From positions 17,860,650 to 17,924,649 of the forward strand of contig NC_052350.1 in NCBI RefSeq assembly GCF_009727055.1: a stretch of DNA of 64,000 bases. Reading direction: 5' to 3'. Below, in pieces: positions 11,500 to 21,419 of the stretch (the stretch's first letter is position 1; the number at the start of each line of letters is the position of its first letter). This DNA comes from Benincasa hispida. Lineage: Eukaryota > Streptophyta > Magnoliopsida > Cucurbitales > Cucurbitaceae. Below the pieces are notes generated by a model. It was given only the letters and a program-made list of their open reading frames with translations, did not search any database and was not told where the DNA came from. Made by a program: the position numbers and the translations under genes.

Positions 11500-11610
11500 C
11501 TGTACGAATCTATGACATACATATAAACCTCAACATCATGGCTCTACAACATACACATATACCTCAACATCATGGTTCTACGACATGCATGTATACCTCA
11601 ACATCATCAG
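11500..11610. repeat. About 42-bp tandem repeat in Ty3 LTR
   Basis: Between two and three units share ACATACAT/ACATACACAT followed by ATACCTCAACATCATGG and a CTACGACAT/CTACAACAT joint. It lies 70 bases from the 26-bp array in the same LTR. Confidence 0.75.
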
Positions 11611-12490
11611 ATCAAATACAACCATGGAAGCATATACCATCTCATACTAGCATTCAAGTGTCTATATGCATAAATAAATAATTCGAATCTCGTAATAGAA
11701 CATACTTTAATCATGTTATACTATCAATCTTTCATGCTGTCATTCTGCCATAACCTTCATTTAACATGCTAGCATACATCTAATGCTTGTGGGCAGTTCC
11801 AGTAGTAAGATTACTTACCTTGATATTAGGTCGAACCAAAAAGCAATTGAATCTTTGTGAAATTCTTGAATCCTTAATCAAGCCTAAGATGTGGTCCAAT
11901 TCGAATTCACCTTCCAAATCTCCAATTTTAAGTCCAAATAATTAGCAAACCAAACTCTTCTCTATCTTGAATGAAATTCTTGAATCAACCCCTAAAACTC
12001 GCTAAAACAAATTCCAACTTCACGAACAACACCTCAATACTTTCACAAACCAAATCGATAGATCCAGTGATGGCAAAAGCAAACGACGCTTGAGCAGTGG
12101 TGGACGGAGGTCATGAAGAAAAAACTGACGTGGCGGCTTTGGGTGGCGTCCGACGGGCTCACAAACGTGAGGAAGAAAAGGGGGTGGGGTTTGACTTTTT
12201 ATACAAAAAAACAACAACAACAACAATAATAATAATAATAAAACAAAAAAAGAAGTAAATATAATTACATTTAATTCCTTTCCGTTTCAAAAGAAAATTA
12301 ATTCCTGCCATTAATTTTCAATTTGAATTTCAAATTGAATAATTTCACGCCAACAATTAAATTCCCGTACTTATACTTGAAGTCCAAAAATTCTAAAAAT
12401 GCCCTCCAACTAATAACAATTACTGAAATTCCAAATAATAAAGTTACTGAAATTACATTATTACTAAAAAAAAATGTGCGGGGTGTTACA

Positions 12491-13733
12491 ATGTAGTCCC
12501 CCGTTCTCCAAAGATACTTGAAGATGTTCTTCATTATAGTCCAGTGACCCTTGCTTAGGTTGGACTGATACCTACTGACTATTCCCACAGCGTAGCAGAT
12601 GTTTGGTCTAGTACAGTGCATCGCGTACATCAAACTGCCAACGGTAGATGCATATGGGACCCGTCTCATTTCCTCAACCTCTTGAGGCGTCTTAGGACAC
12701 ATGTCCTTAGACAAAGTGACTCCTTGCCTAAATGGCAGAAGGCCCCTTTTGGAGTCCTGCATCGAATACTTGAGCAACATCTTATGAATGTTCGATGCCT
12801 GAGGCAACACTAGCATTTTGTTCTTACGATCCCGAAAGATCTGTATACCCATAAAAAACTGAGCCTCTCCCAAATCTTTCATTTGGAATTGGGTCGCTAG
12901 CCAGTTCTTAACTGCATTCAGTAGATGTACATCATTCCTAATGAGTAGTATATTGTCTACATACAACACTAAGAAAACTACTGAAACGTTGACGATCTTC
13001 TTATAGACACAAGGTTCATCAACGTTCTAGTCAAAGCCATACAACTTGATCGCAATATCAAACCATATGTTCCAAGATCTAAATGCCTATTTTAGCCCAT
13101 AAATGGACCAATTCAGTTTGCAAACTTTTTACTCTTGACCTTGGGCAATGAATCCCTTGGGTGGCACCATATAAATGATCTCCCCAAGATTGCCATTTAG
13201 AAAGGTTGTCTTGACGTCCATTTGTCAGATCTCATAATTATAATAAGTTGTAATGGACAGGAGGATGCATATCAACTTTAACATGGCAACAGGCGAAAAA
13301 GTCTCCTCATAGTCAACTTTCTCTACCTGGGTATAACCCTTCCCATCAGCACCTCGTTGACACTTGTAGATCTATTTACAACCTATAGGTATTACCCCAT
13401 CAGGCTGATCTACAAGATCCCATACTGAGTTGAAAACATCAACTCCATCTCGAGATCCATGGCCTTGACCCATTTATCTCGGTCTACATCCTTCATTGCC
13501 TTCTGATAAGACAACAGATTCTCAACGTCATCATCTGCTACCATGGCAAGGATTTTTGTGAAACCCAGATAGTGAACGAGCGGGTTTGCAACCCTACCGC
13601 TGTGTTGAGGTTTCCTCAACTCTGGAGGTGGAACCGACCTACTAGATGAACTATCATCAACAACTCTTGCTAATGAAGCAGGTTCTTCAACAAACCCTTG
13701 TTGAAGTTTCAGTAGTTTCGTTAGAAAGCGCAT
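12491..13733 (-). pseudogene. Copia B reverse transcriptase and start of RNase H
   Basis: Minus-strand frames encode the Copia reverse transcriptase. The start (13733-13410) has HSGRVANPLVHYLGFTK then VKAMDLEMELM. The middle (13400-12970) is recognisable but broken by stops. The end (12969-12496) has WLATQFQMKDLGEAQFFMGI then STVGSLMYAMHCTRPNICYA. The catalytic YVDD box reads YVDN (about 12965-12950), so the second of the paired aspartates is lost. The frame then meets the Ty3 insertion. Confidence 0.87.
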
Positions 13734-14945
13734 GTAACACGACTTTACTACGATTGTGCTCTCTAATATGATCCTCCTCTAGGAAAGTAGCGTTCATGGA
13801 AACAAATGCCCTATTTTTCGATGGATCATAAAAATAACCCCCTCGTGTATCTTTGGGGTAGCCTACAAAGAGGCATAACCTCGACCGTAGTTCCAACTTC
13901 TTGGGATTTGCTTCAAGCACATTTGTCGGGCAACACCAAATGCAGAAGTGACGTAAACTAGCTTTATGCCCGTTCCACAACTCTAGAGGTGTTCTCACAA
14001 CACTCTTGGAAAGAACACAGTTGAGTATGTAAGTCACAGTCTCCACTGCAAAACCTAGAAATGAATCCGGTAAGGAAGTGTAACTCATCATCGAACAAAC
14101 CATGTCTAACAAGGTTCAATTTCTCCTCTCCGCTACACCATTTGTTGAGGTGGAAACGATTCCAGGTTCTATCAAATAATCCTGGAACCCATAATTCAAA
14201 AACTCTCCACCTCGATCTAATTGAAGTGTTTTAATCCGTCTATCCAATGCATTTTCAACTTCAACCTTGAACTCTTTGAACTTTCAAAGGATTCAGACTT
14301 CCGTTGCATCAAATAAACATACCCATATCTAAAGTAATCATCAGTGAAACTGATAAAATACTCATAGCCACTTCAGGCTCGCACATTCATAGGACCACAA
14401 AGGTCAGAATGTACTAACTCAAGAGGCTCTTTGGCTCGATAACCTTTTCCAGTAAAAGGTATTTTAGTCATCTTACCCTCAAGACAAGATTCACACACTA
14501 GTAAAGAATTTTCTTCTAACTCACTTAGAAGGCCATTCTTCATCAATATCTTAATCCTATTGAGATTGATATGCATTAATCAAAGGTACCAAAGTTGGGC
14601 ATTTTCTTTTGGAGAAATTCGTTGACATTTAGAATGAGTTACGACAGATTTAAACAACTTTGTGTTATGGAGGAAACATAAGGCTAACGGTCTTAGCACA
14701 TACAAGTCACTTTCCAGATAAGTTGTACAAATTTCAACACCATCTTTATGAATAAACACTTTATTCACATTAAAAGAAAGCGTATATTTACATTGTAACA
14801 GACACTTTGCAGAAATAAGGTTCCTCTTAAGTTCAGGAACTACATACACGTCTTTTAAAACTAGAAACCTATTATGTAAAGATAATTGGATGCCTCTCAC
14901 TGCCACAGCTGAGACGACGTGCCCGGTACCTATTCGCATCGTCAT
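13687..14945 (-). pseudogene. Copia B protease end, GAG-pre-integrase and integrase
   Basis: The minus-strand frame from 14945 covers the end of protease and the linker (ELKRNLISAKCLL). The frame at 14576-14373 is the GAG-pre-integrase/zinc-binding region, with the CESCLEGKM motif and HSDLCGPMNVRA at the start of the integrase core. The core (14370-14120) is broken by frameshifts. The frame 14112-13687 has MLDMVCSMMSYTSLPDSFLG and KLELRSRLCLFVGYPKDTRG. Just upstream (about 15000-15060) the protease start is readable with stops. Inactive. Confidence 0.87.
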
Positions 14946-15141
14946 CTCACCAGTTTCCAGCTGTCACTGGGATCTAATCCCCTAAAAAGAAGAACAAACA
15001 TGATTAGTGGCGTCCGAATCAATTATCCAGGCCGAATCATCATTCTCTACTAAATATGTTTCTAGTATAAGTAAATCATATTTACCTTTGTCTACCTTGG
15101 TCTTAGCCTTGACGGCCTTCCTTTCCTTTAGCCATCAACGA

Positions 15142-15181
15142 TAGTTTCTCTTCCAGAGTCTTAGTTTCTCTTCCAGAGTCT
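15142..15181. repeat. 20-bp tandem duplication in Copia B gag
   Basis: Two adjacent perfect copies of a 20-base unit starting TAGTTTCTCTTCCAGAGTC. Twenty is not a multiple of three, so the duplication shifts the frame between the gag zinc-knuckle region and protease. Confidence 0.9.
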
Positions 15182-15571
15182 GTCCTGGTTGCAGTGGAAA
15201 CATTTTCCTTTTTCAACCGGAGGCGGATGCCTCCTTGGGGCGATAGGTGGCGAGTTAGCAGGCACTTTCCCTTTCCCCTTACCACCATTTTTCTTCTTCC
15301 CCTTTGCAAAGTTAGAAGTAGAAGGTGCAGACTTCATTCCTGAGGTCGAACCTCGATAGAACGTCCTAGAAGATGAAACAACATTTGCCTCACCCCTTTC
15401 CTCTCCTTACTTTTCAGTAAAGACTGGTATGTCTGCAACTCGTTGAGGAGAGTTGTAAGGGTATATTTCACTTTATTAAGAATCACATTACTAACAAAGT
15501 GGAGAAAGCTCTCCGATAATGAATGCAGGATTATGCTAACCTGACTGCCCTCATCGATTCTAGACCTATTC

Positions 15572-15794
15572 TATTGGGATTGGTGTCCTAATTCTCCCGG
15601 AGTCTCATTCTTTTGTAAAGATACACATTGTTTCATGAATAAAATAAGTGTTATTTAATTCTGGCATTTACTCATATCCAATAAACAAAGCTCCTTGGTT
15701 ATCTTATGTGAATTTAAGCATGTATATGTGTTATACAAATGGAACATGCCTTAAGTGATAACCTAAATAGGTCTATAGATATACAAGTGGATCA
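15572..15794 (+). mobile_element. LTR head fragment inserted in Copia B gag
   Basis: A plus-strand scrap starting TATTGGGATTGGTGTCC and matching the first ~0.2 kb of the LTR at 19318, then a second, shorter piece of the same LTR (GATATACAAGTGGATCATGCC, compare 19481-19501). It is flanked by a perfect 20-base direct repeat, TGCCCTCATCGATTCTAGAC, at 15546-15565 and 15795-15814. Confidence 0.8.
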
Positions 15795-16251
15795 TGCCCT
15801 CATCGATTCTAGACTCATTCATCTCTGCCACATTAAAATGGACCATCATATTAAACACATGTTCACGAGCAGAGGTGTCTTCCTCTATTTTGGAGTTGAA
15901 GATGTATTTTAGAGCCTCGTGCTTGAGCTATTCAGACGGTTGTTTGAACATCCCCCATAGGAACTCCATGATCTCACGCGCTAAGACCATGGGCTCATGC
16001 TTCTTGGCCAACACATCATTAAGACTAGCCAAGATATAGGCTCGGGCCTTCTCGTTTTCCTGTGTCCATCGCTCGGACACCTCCCAAAAATTTCGAGCGG
16101 CATTGGGAGCTGTTATAGGAGGACAGACCTCCGTAAAGGAAAACATGAGATCTTTGGTGATAAGTATCATCGTGATCATATGTTTCCAATTAGAAAAGTT
16201 GTCACCAGTAAGTTTGTCGGCACTAAGCAAAGCTATTGTGGCTGTAGCCAT

Positions 16252-17914
16252 TTTAAAACTTGTTGCTGAAAAACGAACAAACTTTTATAAGATTTTGTTA
16301 AACCATATTTTAACCAATTAGTTTTAGCAAAACAGATTTCAAGTACCCTAAGTGAAAGACATCTATTTTGCAATGATGCCCCAGCGAGACAGGATAAACG
16401 TAACCGGTAGGGTGATCAGATGCCCTTTCACTAGGATGAGACATTCTCAACCATTAGGCAAAACCAGCTCTTGGAACTGAACCTAACAACCACCATTTAT
16501 TTGGTCCAGAACTGTTAACCCTTAACAATTCTGCGTAAGTGTGACCCCTTGTTGTCAGCACCAGAGTCCCACCCTAATGAGCCCACCGTAGGGAAGAAGT
16601 AGATTAGCACAAGAGACTAAGTAATCTTATCCTCTTACAAGAGATCAAATAAAGAAATACGCAAAACTGCCATCCTATAGGAGGACACTCCTAGGGTGCC
16701 TCGAGGCGATGCGCAGAAACTTTATTCAATCCAACGAAGGAGACCGTGGTGAGCATGCATGTCTTTCTTATAGCTTTTAGTTCTAATTTCTCTTTAACCT
16801 TTAAAAAGAAACAACTAAAACACATTGCCACACAACAAGGTATTTATAACGCTTATAAAGTAACCTATGTGTCATGCTTCATGCAATGTCCAGTCATTAC
16901 TATACATAACTTTTATATACAAGTAACAACCAAGAAAACATGCTTTCCATACACCCTTATATTATAACAATTATAATATAAAGATGATACATGTCAATGC
17001 TTTTTATGCATGCATAAATATAACTCTTATATCATATGATGCATGAGCATGCTCTTATATAATCTAAATCATAACACTTATAATAAAGAGATGATGCATG
17101 ACCAATGCATAACCTAAGGTGAGATTTTTCTATATGTACATACCATATGACATATAATTAAACATACATCTCATGTATTAAAACACAAATTAATGGACCG
17201 GGATGAACCAACACTAAAACAAGAATGAAAATTCTATCTATTACGTTTTTCCACCGAGAAAACCGATTCAAATGCGAACTAGGTCTTAAACTGTCGGGCA
17301 AAGCTCCATCGTTTAGTAAATGCCTCTAGGTAAACGATTGAGTAGCACATACTAGACGATAATGTGAAAGCTAAACAATCGCTTAAACGACAACAAGGCT
17401 GTGAAGCTTGATCGTCTAGACGATCGCTTAACACGCAAAAAGGTAAACGATTTACCATGTGATTACTCCACGATCGTATAGTCAGTAACTAAGCGATGAG
17501 GCTTGTTGAGCTATACGATCGTCTAGTGTGCATGCGTATTAAACGACACTCGAGCATCCGATACTCAGCGATCGTTTACCTCATTGTCTACACGACCCGA
17601 CCAACACTTGGTTGTCTTCTTCCCTGAAGAACAACAACCCTTGCTCTGAACTTCTTCACGAACGACTCAAAACTCAAACTAACTTTGAAACTACATACTC
17701 GATAGCAATTAATTATGCCCAAAAACGAAAGGGCCTTTACAACTAACTAGAAATGTAAAAGAATTCAACAAACCGAGGTTTCATCCTAGAAAACTCCATT
17801 AATCTACACATCCACAAATGATGTAACAATTAAAACAGAGAGTAGACATGCTGATACCCACCGAGAATGTAAATGCAATTCTTTGTAGCAATGAAATTGG
17901 AATATCAGAAACCT
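16252..17914 (-). mobile_element. Leader of Copia B
   Basis: Noncoding sequence between the primer-binding site and the gag ATG. From 17914 downward it holds a CT-rich part, the CGATCG-box cluster (17300-17600), an AT-rich part with paired TATAATATAA/ATGCATG motifs (16940-17160), and a block near 16280-16720 leading into gag. The frame 16746-16967 has no known domain. Confidence 0.55.
17300..17600. repeat. CGATCG-box cluster in Copia B leader
   Basis: About a dozen boxes of the TAAACGATCG/CGATCGTTTA type, for example near 17311, 17331, 17354, 17373, 17410, 17442, 17480, 17512, 17548 and 17568. Same motif and loose spacing as at 985-1480 and inside the LTRs at 20780-20960 and 60480-60640. Confidence 0.7.
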
Positions 17915-17915
17915 A

Positions 17916-17927
17916 GCTCTGATACCA
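17916..17927 (-). promoter_or_regulatory. Primer-binding site of Copia B (initiator tRNA-Met type)
   Basis: On the minus strand TGGTATCAGAGC follows the LTR end after the two bases AT. This is the complement of the 3' end of plant initiator tRNA-Met and the standard priming site for minus-strand DNA in Copia elements. Confidence 0.88.
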
Positions 17928-17929
17928 AT

Positions 17930-18307
17930 TGAAGGAACTCTTATACAAGAGTACCTATAAGCGGAAGGGGATCTTTCCAATTAATTCTGACAGAATTTCC
18001 ACATATACATTCAAACATACAGATATGCATTCATGATGCTAAATTATTGGCATGCTAAAGGATAAATAAATAAAAGATCGAGAGAACATACCAGTTGAAG
18101 ACTTTCTTCACTTGAGCAAAATACATGCTTAAGTTACATAAAGATAACTAGGGATTTTAAGTTTATTGGTTTGTGGTAAAGCAAATAAAACATCCAAATG
18201 AGAAAAATCAAGAAGTGAAGTAAATATCATATATTATACATAACAACTGTTCATACAAACTGTTTACAAACTACAGGACATGAGACTTTAAGGCATTAAC
18301 CTCAACA
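17930..18307 (-). mobile_element. Short 5' LTR of Copia B
   Basis: On the minus strand it begins TGTTGAGGTTAATGCC at 18307 and ends GTTCCTTCA at 17930, next to the primer-binding site. At 378 bases it is far shorter than the other CTTCA-ending LTRs here (about 2.06-2.10 kb), so it is either internally deleted or of a shorter subfamily. Immediately to the right, gag of Copia A resumes. Confidence 0.65.
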
Positions 18308-18860
18308 TGAATAATCGGCCACTCAACGTAGGCATGACGCTCTTAAATTCATCTTTAATGCATGTATGCAATAGGGGACCTCCATTTGAGAACACTCTCT
18401 AAACATGATGGTCCACTTTAATGTAGCTGAGATGAACGGGTCTGTCATTGATGAGGAAAGTCAAGTTGGCTTCATCCTGGAAACTTTACCTAAAAGTTTC
18501 CTTCAGTTCCGTAGCAATGCTATTATGAACAGGATTGACTGCAACCTGACCACCTTGCTCAACGAGCTACAGACTTTCCAATCCTTGATGAAAGTCAAGG
18601 AACAAAAGGGTGAGGCAAATGCTGCCTCATCCTCCAAAAAGTTCTTCAGAGGTTGACCTCAGGAACTAAGTCAATGCTTTCCTTTTTCGACACCAAAAAG
18701 TGGAAGAAGAAAGGAGAAAAGGGGAAAGTTAGCCCAACAGCTGTAGCCCGAAGGGTATGAAGGCCAAGGCTGCAAAGGGAATTTGTTTCCATTGCAACCA
18801 TGAGGGACATTGGAAGAGAAATTTTCCCAAGTAATTGGCAAAAAAGAAGAAGGCCAAGCA
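18308..18860 (+). pseudogene. Copia A gag remnant
   Basis: Partial gag that starts in mid-domain at the Copia B border. The frame 18405-18656 encodes MMVHFNVAEMNGSVIDEESQ followed by LPKSFLQFRSNAIMN and LTTLLNELQTFQSL, the typical C-terminal half of Copia gag. After a stop and shift, a zinc knuckle is readable at about 18780-18830 (CFHCNHEGHW), but its fourth ligand is Phe in place of Cys (KRNFPK). Not functional. Confidence 0.85.
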
Positions 18861-18924
18861 AGGTTAATGTGATTTACTTGTTCTGGAGACTTGTTTAATG
18901 AAGAATGATCATTTGGCCTGAATA

Positions 18925-19317
18925 TTAGACTCAAGCACCACTAACCACCTTTGTTTTTCATTTTATAGAATTGATTCCTAGCCGCAGTTAGCACCTGGTG
19001 AGATGACGATGCGTGTAGGAACTTCGAACGTTATCTCTACGAGGGCAATGAGAGGACTCCGACTTACTTTACAGAAAAGTTATATTTTGTTGGAAAATGT
19101 ATATGCAGTTCCTAACTTGAAAAGGAACTTAATTTCTATAAAGTATTTATTTGAACAAAATTATACTTTATCTTTGTCTGTAAATAATGTGTTTATTTAC
19201 AAAAATGGTATTAATAATTATTCTGCTAAGCTGGAAGACAATCTTTATGTGCTAAGACTATTAGCAAAAAAAGCTCTCCTAAATATTGAACTGTTTAAAA
19301 TTGCAGTAACTCAAAAT
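18925..19317 (+). pseudogene. Copia A protease and linker, left part
   Basis: The protease motif reads DSSTTNHLC near 18928-18955; the Gly of the usual D-S-G is replaced by Ser. The frame from 19003 continues with MTMRVGTSNVISTRAMRG, then NLKRNLISIKYLFEQNYTLS. At 19318 the frame runs into a solo LTR; pol continues at 21420. Confidence 0.85.
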
Positions 19318-21419
19318 TGTTGGGATTGGTGTCCTAATTCTCTCGGAGTCTCATTATTTGTAATGATACACATTGTTTGATGAATAAAACAAATGTTATT
19401 TCATTCTGGCATTTACTCATATCCAATAAACAAAGCTCCATGGTTATCTTATGTGAACTTAAGCATGTATATGTGATATACAAGTGAATCATGCCTTAAG
19501 TGATAACCTAAATAGGTCTCTAGTATAAGGATTAAGGTTGGATACCTGATCCTTGTGACGCTACGAATATGGCTCGCTTCGTAGAGGTTTGCAAGTGTTG
19601 AAAACTACTACAGATGGTAGATCTTGACCATTCATGTGGAGACGTGCGAGCGGAGGTGTCCTATACAAAGAGTTAAGACCAGACCACGAGATGACAAGAC
19701 TTTGTATATAATGTCGTTGATACTAAAGACTTACATCTCACCTAAACGACCATAGGTGACACGACCTCAATCCTGAGTGTTTTGGGAACTCCTGCCTTTG
19801 AGGACAATCCTTTGATTAGTATGGGTGAGAGTGGCCAGATTGTCAACTCAACATGCCTACCTTTTTGGGGATTTGTCTGATTTGGGAGCTGGGAACTCAA
19901 TCCACAAGATGGAATTCACTTCTTTCCCGAAGCAGGAATAAGTAGAGAGATTGCTCCCTTAAGGGCTGATTCCGGGGCTTGAACATAGTGGCCACAACTT
20001 CTCTTTGGAAGAGAGGACTCAGTCATAGTAGAACTATGACTTATGTTCATTAGAGGGATCAGTGGTACTTAAGAAGTTAAATGTAACTACAAGGACATAA
20101 CGATTATTGGCTGAGTTGCACTTACGAGCGATCTGTGAAGGGTTGTCGCACTGCTGATTGATTAAAATAGACACATAATATATCTGTAGTAAGAAGAGTT
20201 CAGCTGTTGGTCTTTAGTGGAGTGCTTGGCAGTTAACGAATGGTGGATCCCGTTACTAAAGAGTTTAGTTAGTTATTCACGTACCATTGAAGCTTCGAGC
20301 TATAGGTTCATAAAGTCCCCATGGTAGCTTAATGGATTTAGTTAAGGATCAGATTTTTGTGTTGATTTGAAATGTTCAGATTGACAAGAGGTAATTCAAT
20401 TATATATGATATGATCGTATGTATGAGATACATCTAATAGAGGATTAATGTAGATGAGATTTACATTAAGTACCATAGAATAGGAAAAAGAGTTATGGTT
20501 TATATGTTTCATGAGATGAAATATTAAAATTATAGGTTATAAATATAGTATGATAAGTTAGTTATCATTTATATTTATAATAATATTAATTATTGGATAA
20601 TTAAATCTTTTTCTCTAATAACCAATTGAATGGGAGGTTATTGGTGGTTTCATGGAAACCGTGAGATAAAAGGAAAACTGTTTTCCTATTTTTAGTAAGT
20701 TTTTACAATGTTTGAAATTTTTTTTTGAGATTTTTTCTCTCTCATAATCTCACGGAAGTTTTCAAGTAAATAGGATTTACTAAGCGATAACTTGGAGCGA
20801 GCTAAATGATCGTGTAGTGTTTGTAGGCGACAGATACGCATTTGAACGATGAGTTAAACGATCGCTTAGCTTTTGTTAGACGATTGCTTAGCTTTTTCTA
20901 AATGATTGGGCATCGACTTATACAATAGGTTCAACCTTCTCCCACTTGCTTAATCGTTTACACGATTGTTGTTTCCTCCGTCTTCTGCCTCAAACCAAGT
21001 CCACACAGAGCCCACCCTCTGGATTCTCACACCGAGAATACCAAGGTAGCCTTCGTCGTGGTGTTATACTCAACTCGACATCGTCGAGGTTCTGTGGAGG
21101 CTGTTCGTGTTGTTGAGGTGTTTGTGACCGAGGCGATCGCTGAGTTCGAGTGCGCGGTGTTCGTGCTGTTTAGCGGTCATGTTGGACAAGATTTCGAGGT
21201 TGCTGTGTTCAAGCATTCGTGATCAAGGAGCTTGGCGATGAGTTTACAAATGTGTGTAGAGTTTCTTCTTGATCACTTGTATTATCATGTTGTAATTTTT
21301 GTAATGAACGCATAACTGTATGTTTCTGTTTACACTGTAATTTGTAAAGTTCATACATGATTGTAATTTGGAATGACCTTTCCGCTGCTCATGGAAATCC
21401 TCGTTCACAATTTTCTTCA
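19318..21419 (+). mobile_element. Solo LTR nested in Copia A pol
   Basis: A 2,102-base LTR, starting TGTTGGGATTGGTGTCC and ending TTTCTTCA, flanked by AAAAT (19313-19317) and AGAAT (21420-21424), a 5-bp target duplication with one mismatch. It closely matches the minus-strand solo LTR at 60018-62090. It contains CGATCG boxes at 20780-20960. The frame 21244-21468 is fortuitous. Confidence 0.85.
20780..20960. repeat. CGATCG boxes inside solo LTR
   Basis: Seven or so boxes (ACTAAGCGAT, CTAAATGATCG, TTAAACGATCGCTTAG, TTAGACGATTGCTTAG, CTAAATGATTG, TTAATCGTTTACACGATTG). They lie in the promoter/leader half of the LTR. The counterpart in the solo LTR at 60018-62090 is 60480-60640. Confidence 0.65.

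Larger units (their letters stand above)
9676..12490 (-). mobile_element. One-LTR Ty3 chromovirus insertion with 5-bp duplication
   Basis: The inserted block lies between two copies of ATGTA (9671-9675 and 12491-12495), interrupting the Copia B frame. In its own direction it consists of one complete LTR (12490 to 10570) joined directly to the second half of integrase, and it stops just past the end of pol. Gag, protease, reverse transcriptase and the 3' LTR are absent. The polyprotein end and the TGTAACA-type LTR termini place it among chromoviruses. Confidence 0.75.
10570..12490 (-). mobile_element. Ty3 chromovirus LTR (1.92 kb)
   Basis: On the minus strand it starts TGTAACACCCC (12490) and ends GGGGTTGTTACA (10570), so the two ends form the short inverted repeat usual for this group. 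Inside are two tandem-repeat blocks and a (CAA)n/(TAA)n stretch at about 12210-12242. Chance frames at 10295-10606, 11472-11681 and 12020-12226 are not genes. Confidence 0.75.
15090..16251 (-). pseudogene. Copia B gag remnant
   Basis: The gag starts at the ATG at 16251-16249. The frame 16251-15928 encodes the usual N-terminal gag region (LTGDNFSNWKHMITMILITK, then NEKARAYILASLNDVLAK). It continues after a stop through the EHVFNMMVHF region near 15840. There it is split by a 0.22-kb LTR scrap, and resumes at 15545 (SFLHF, LTTLLNELQTYQ). The last part before protease is frameshifted. This corresponds to the plant retrotransposon gag domain often called UBN2/Retrotran_gag_2. Confidence 0.85.
9477..18307 (-). 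mobile_element. Copia element B, nested and interrupted
   Basis: A minus-strand Ty1/Copia element. In its own direction it has a short 5' LTR (18307-17930), a primer-binding site, a 1.66-kb leader with CGATCG boxes, gag, protease, integrase, reverse transcriptase and part of RNase H. Its 3' end is lost at the border with the LTR of Copia C (9476/9477). It is interrupted by a Ty3 chromovirus remnant (9676-12490) and by an LTR scrap (15572-15794). It lies inside the gag of Copia A, whose reading frame begins at 18308. Confidence 0.75.

Noticed and set aside
12020..12226. 68-codon minus-strand frame
   Set aside because: Lies inside the chromovirus LTR and is built partly from its low-complexity tract; no domain.
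17916..17927. Possible tRNA-Met gene
   Set aside because: Only the 12-base complement of the tRNA 3' end is present, next to an LTR end: a priming site, not a tRNA gene.
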